Shown here: in pieces, positions 7,303-8,955 of the stretch | Numbering within the stretch: the first letter of the stretch is position 1 | Layout of the letters: each line of letters starts with the position of its first letter | From: Actinomycetes bacterium | GTDB taxonomy: Bacteria; Actinomycetota; Actinomycetes; Mycobacteriales; Mycobacteriaceae | Length of the DNA: 8,955 nt | Assembly: GCA_023388385.1 (NCBI GenBank) | Contig: JAEWGK010000057.1 | Span: 1 to 8,955 of the forward strand | Reading direction: 5' to 3' | Program-made: the position numbers and the translations under genes | Notes under the pieces: model-generated | The model's input: only the letters and a program-made list of their open reading frames with translations | Told to the model about the DNA's origin: nothing | Database searches by the model: none

Positions 7303-8955
7303 ATGACATTCAGTTCGCTCGCGAAGGAATCATCCAGTCTTGTCTTCGCTGCCGTACTTCTGTCGCTCCTTGGCGCATGCACGACACTCGCACAGCCATC
7401 GTTAGTTGGCACTCTGGTGGCATCCGTAGGGAGCGATTCCGTGATTCAGCCCACTTTGGCACTCATTGTACTGATACTTGTGGGGGCCATTCTTTCTGGG
7501 TTCCAGATGTATGTGACTTCACTAGCGGCAGACAGATCTATCCTATACATCAGGAAAAGGCTTTCCCATCATCTCCTGCGTCTTCCGCTCCGTGTCTACG
7601 ACAAGGAGGGGGCAGGTTCCTTCGTCACCCGGTTGACCTCTGATACTTCGGTTGTGAGCAACGCGTTTTCTTCTGCGCTGGTGGAGTCCGTGGGGGGCAT
7701 AGTCGTTGTCATCGGAGTGGTCGGATACATGGCCTACATTGACGCCGCTCTGTTCGGGGTGGTTGTGCTCATCCTGCTGATTTCGCTTCTCGTTATCGTT
7801 GGAGTATCCACAAAAGTTTCTTCTCTGGCAACGGAGGTTCAGGATAATCTTTCTGATGTAGGATCACTTCTTCAGACCTCCATCAACGCTATCAGAACGG
7901 TCAAGTCTTCAACGGCGGAGCGCTTAATAACCTCGGAACTGAATAAAAAAATTGCTATCGCTTTTAGGGCCGGAAAGAAGATGAGCAAGGTTGAGTCCGC
8001 ATTATCGCCTGTAAGCACGGTCACCGTCTATATTTCATTGGTCGCCGTCCTCGTCTTTGGTGCTGTTCGGGTGGATAGCGGTGCTATAACTACATCCGAT
8101 CTCATTGTTTTCGTCACGGCCCTTTTTTTGATTGTTAGCCCGATTTCACAAGTTGCAGAGGCGATTTCTTCATTCCGCGAGGCATCGGGTGCATTCGAGC
8201 GGATCCGGACAGTCCTCGACACGCCGCTTGAAGCGGACCTTGTTGAGAGTGAGGAGTCATCTGCACCAATTGGTGCATCCGAGCGTTCAGGACTGACTGT
8301 CCGCTTTGATTCTGTCTCCTTTGGGTACGAAGATAATTGTGTTCTCGATACCGTATCATTTTCTATCGCTGCAGGCGAGAAAGTTGCATTAGTTGGGCCA
8401 TCCGGTTCAGGTAAGACGACGTTGCTTTCACTAGCGCTTCGCTTTTACGAGCCTGATGCGGGATCCATACTTATTGGAGGTAAGGATGTATCTGAGTGGG
8501 ATCTACGACAACTACGGCGTGACGTTTCTTATATTGAACAGGAGCCCATGCTTTTGCCGGGCTCTTTGCGGGACAACCTGACGCTCGGGCTCGACCGTGA
8601 AGTCAGCGATTCCGAGCTAATCGATCTTCTTGACGATGTCGGTCTCTTCTCCTTTGCATCCAGTGAAGGACTAGAGAAGGTGATTGCTTTATCAGGATCA
8701 GGAGTGTCTGGCGGAGAGCGTCAGCGTTTGGCGATCGCGCGTGCGATTGTTCGTAACGCTGCTTTGGTTATTGTCGACGAGCCAACGTCGGCCCTGGACA
8801 CGAAATCTGGCTCTAAGGCGGTAGAATACCTGCTATCTACATCAGCCTCCGTGTTGTTTTGCACGCACGATTCGTCCATGGCGGCTCGAGCAGATCGGGT
8901 AATAACTTTATCCGACGGTATTGTCGTAGATGTCCGTCACACCTCGGGGAAGGAG
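7303..8955 (+). CDS. ABC exporter, fused membrane and ATPase domains (3' end outside window)
   Basis: This frame is open for 551 codons from ATG 7303 to the window edge, with GAAGGGA (7292-7298) 4 bases upstream. The membrane part has about six hydrophobic segments (near 12-32, 48-70, 125-147, 150-169, 238-256 and 268-289). The ATPase part has Walker A GPSGSGKTT (365-373), Q-loop glutamine (413), signature VSGGE (468-472), Walker B ALVIVDEP (487-494), D-loop SALD (496-499) and switch His522. All key residues are intact. It is a type I half-transporter expected to work as a homodimer, and judged by usual length (about 580-600 aa) only the last few tens of residues are missing. There is no N-terminal C39 peptidase domain, so it probably exports an already trimmed peptide, or another protease removes the leader. 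As last visible gene of the cluster it is the likely product exporter and may contribute to self-protection. Confidence 0.9.
   Translation, partial: MTFSSLAKESSSLVFAAVLLSLLGACTTLAQPSLVGTLVASVGSDSVIQPTLALIVLILVGAILSGFQMYVTSLAADRSILYIRKRLSHHLLRLPLRVYDKEGAGSFVTRLTSDTSVVSNAFSSALVESVGGIVVVIGVVGYMAYIDAALFGVVVLILLISLLVIVGVSTKVSSLATEVQDNLSDVGSLLQTSINAIRTVKSSTAERLITSELNKKIAIAFRAGKKMSKVESALSPVSTVTVYISLVAVLVFGAVRVDSGAITTSDLIVFVTALFLIVSPISQVAEAISSFREASGAFERIRTVLDTPLEADLVESEESSAPIGASERSGLTVRFDSVSFGYEDNCVLDTVSFSIAAGEKVALVGPSGSGKTTLLSLALRFYEPDAGSILIGGKDVSEWDLRQLRRDVSYIEQEPMLLPGSLRDNLTLGLDREVSDSELIDLLDDVGLFSFASSEGLEKVIALSGSGVSGGERQRLAIARAIVRNAALVIVDEPTSALDTKSGSKAVEYLLSTSASVLFCTHDSSMAARADRVITLSDGIVVDVRHTSGKE

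Noticed and set aside
7377..7643. Rightward open frame of 88 codons inside the exporter gene
   Set aside because: It lies wholly inside the 551-codon exporter frame in another phase and has no ribosome binding site.

Overview
The window looks like the chromosome of a high-GC actinobacterium, most likely Corynebacterium or a close relative. The genus is an inference. It rests on a ClpB with HspR-type (HAIR) operators, a SigH-like promoter, a GlxR-like site in front of an aldolase gene, and very G/C-rich third codon positions in the housekeeping genes.

Left part (1 to about 4160), core genome: the 5' part of a GNAT-type acetyltransferase gene and a complete clpB are read leftwards. A class I fructose-1,6-bisphosphate aldolase gene is read rightwards and ends in a perfect 13-bp GC hairpin. 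The divergent clpB/aldolase intergenic region is dense with dyads: two HAIR-like elements, a 15-bp palindrome over the SigH -35, an 11-bp inverted repeat linking the two HAIR sites, and a separate 17-bp dyad on the aldolase side.

Boundary (about 4160 to 4710): a short leftward remnant resembles an NRPS adenylation domain and is followed by a terminator-like hairpin. Here the composition changes abruptly from very GC-rich to roughly balanced. The next 250 bases hold no gene I can support and no convincing promoter.

Right part (about 4711 to the window end), accessory island: five tightly packed rightward genes look like a biosynthetic cluster for a ribosomally made, post-translationally modified peptide (RiPP) of the linaridin type. 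In order they are a 66-aa precursor with a PxxxTP motif (PMTCTP) followed by a Thr-rich core; a 264-aa multi-pass membrane protein resembling HTTM-domain proteins; a 321-aa alpha/beta-hydrolase-fold protein; a 183-aa protein with one N-terminal membrane anchor and a PNWAFFAPDPG motif; and an ABC exporter with fused membrane and ATPase domains that runs off the right edge. The working model is that the membrane protein, hydrolase-like protein and anchored protein form a membrane complex that modifies core threonines (dehydration and/or epimerisation), and the ABC protein exports the product. No methyltransferase, decarboxylase or leader peptidase is visible; these may lie beyond position 8955. 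A linaridin named corynaridin has been reported from Corynebacterium lactis, so this may be that system or a relative; the sequence alone cannot settle this.
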